Shown: piece by piece, positions 34,709 to 34,750 of the stretch
How the letters are laid out: each line of letters starts with the position of its first letter
Numbering within the stretch: the first letter of the stretch is position 1
Assembly (NCBI GenBank): GCA_031270785.1
Contig: JAISWM010000102.1
Coordinates: forward strand, 1 to 34,750
DNA length: 34,750 bases
DNA from: Oscillospiraceae bacterium
GTDB lineage: Bacteria > Bacillota > Clostridia > Oscillospirales > Acutalibacteraceae
Direction: 5' to 3'
The notes under the pieces: model-generated
What the model was told of the DNA's origin: nothing
The model's database searches: none
Seen by the model: the letters and a program-made list of their open reading frames with translations, nothing else
Translations under genes and position numbers: made by a program

Positions 34709-34750
34709 ATGAATAACCAAGCAAGAATTGAAAAAATGGCAATCAGCAAA
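34709..34750 (+). CDS. Partial ORF (MNNQARIEKMAISK...) running off the window; possible transposase
   Basis: Open to window end, just downstream of the C-type TIR. Confidence 0.35.
   Translation, partial: MNNQARIEKMAISK

Overview
AT-rich chromosomal window, gene content typical of low-GC Firmicutes/Clostridia. Recognisable genes: dnaB-tilS-hpt-ftsH, a HIT protein, comEC-holA, a topoisomerase IV-like pair (parE/parC type) split by a Lsa/CplR-like ABC-F gene, deoB, a YczE-like membrane protein, prmC, two GT2 glycosyltransferases, gpsA and a three-gene ABC importer. Accessory genes: an exported PPP-like phosphatase, an exported hypothetical protein, and a cluster of three small ORFs, one of which looks like a Nif11/double-glycine RiPP precursor. 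The most striking signal is in the intergenic DNA. It is packed with about 45 short (about 80-150 bp) palindromic, MITE-like elements in several families (called A-G here). Most have G/C-rich central hairpins and defined ends. I see 8-9 bp target-site duplications for family B, apparent TA duplications for families A/D/E/F, nested insertions (A in B, B in A, B in C), chimeric elements, and B insertions that supply stop codons and C-terminal residues to genes (hpt very clearly, ftsH and an exported protein probably). All family names are local labels. All identifications are from reading the sequence; no database search was run.
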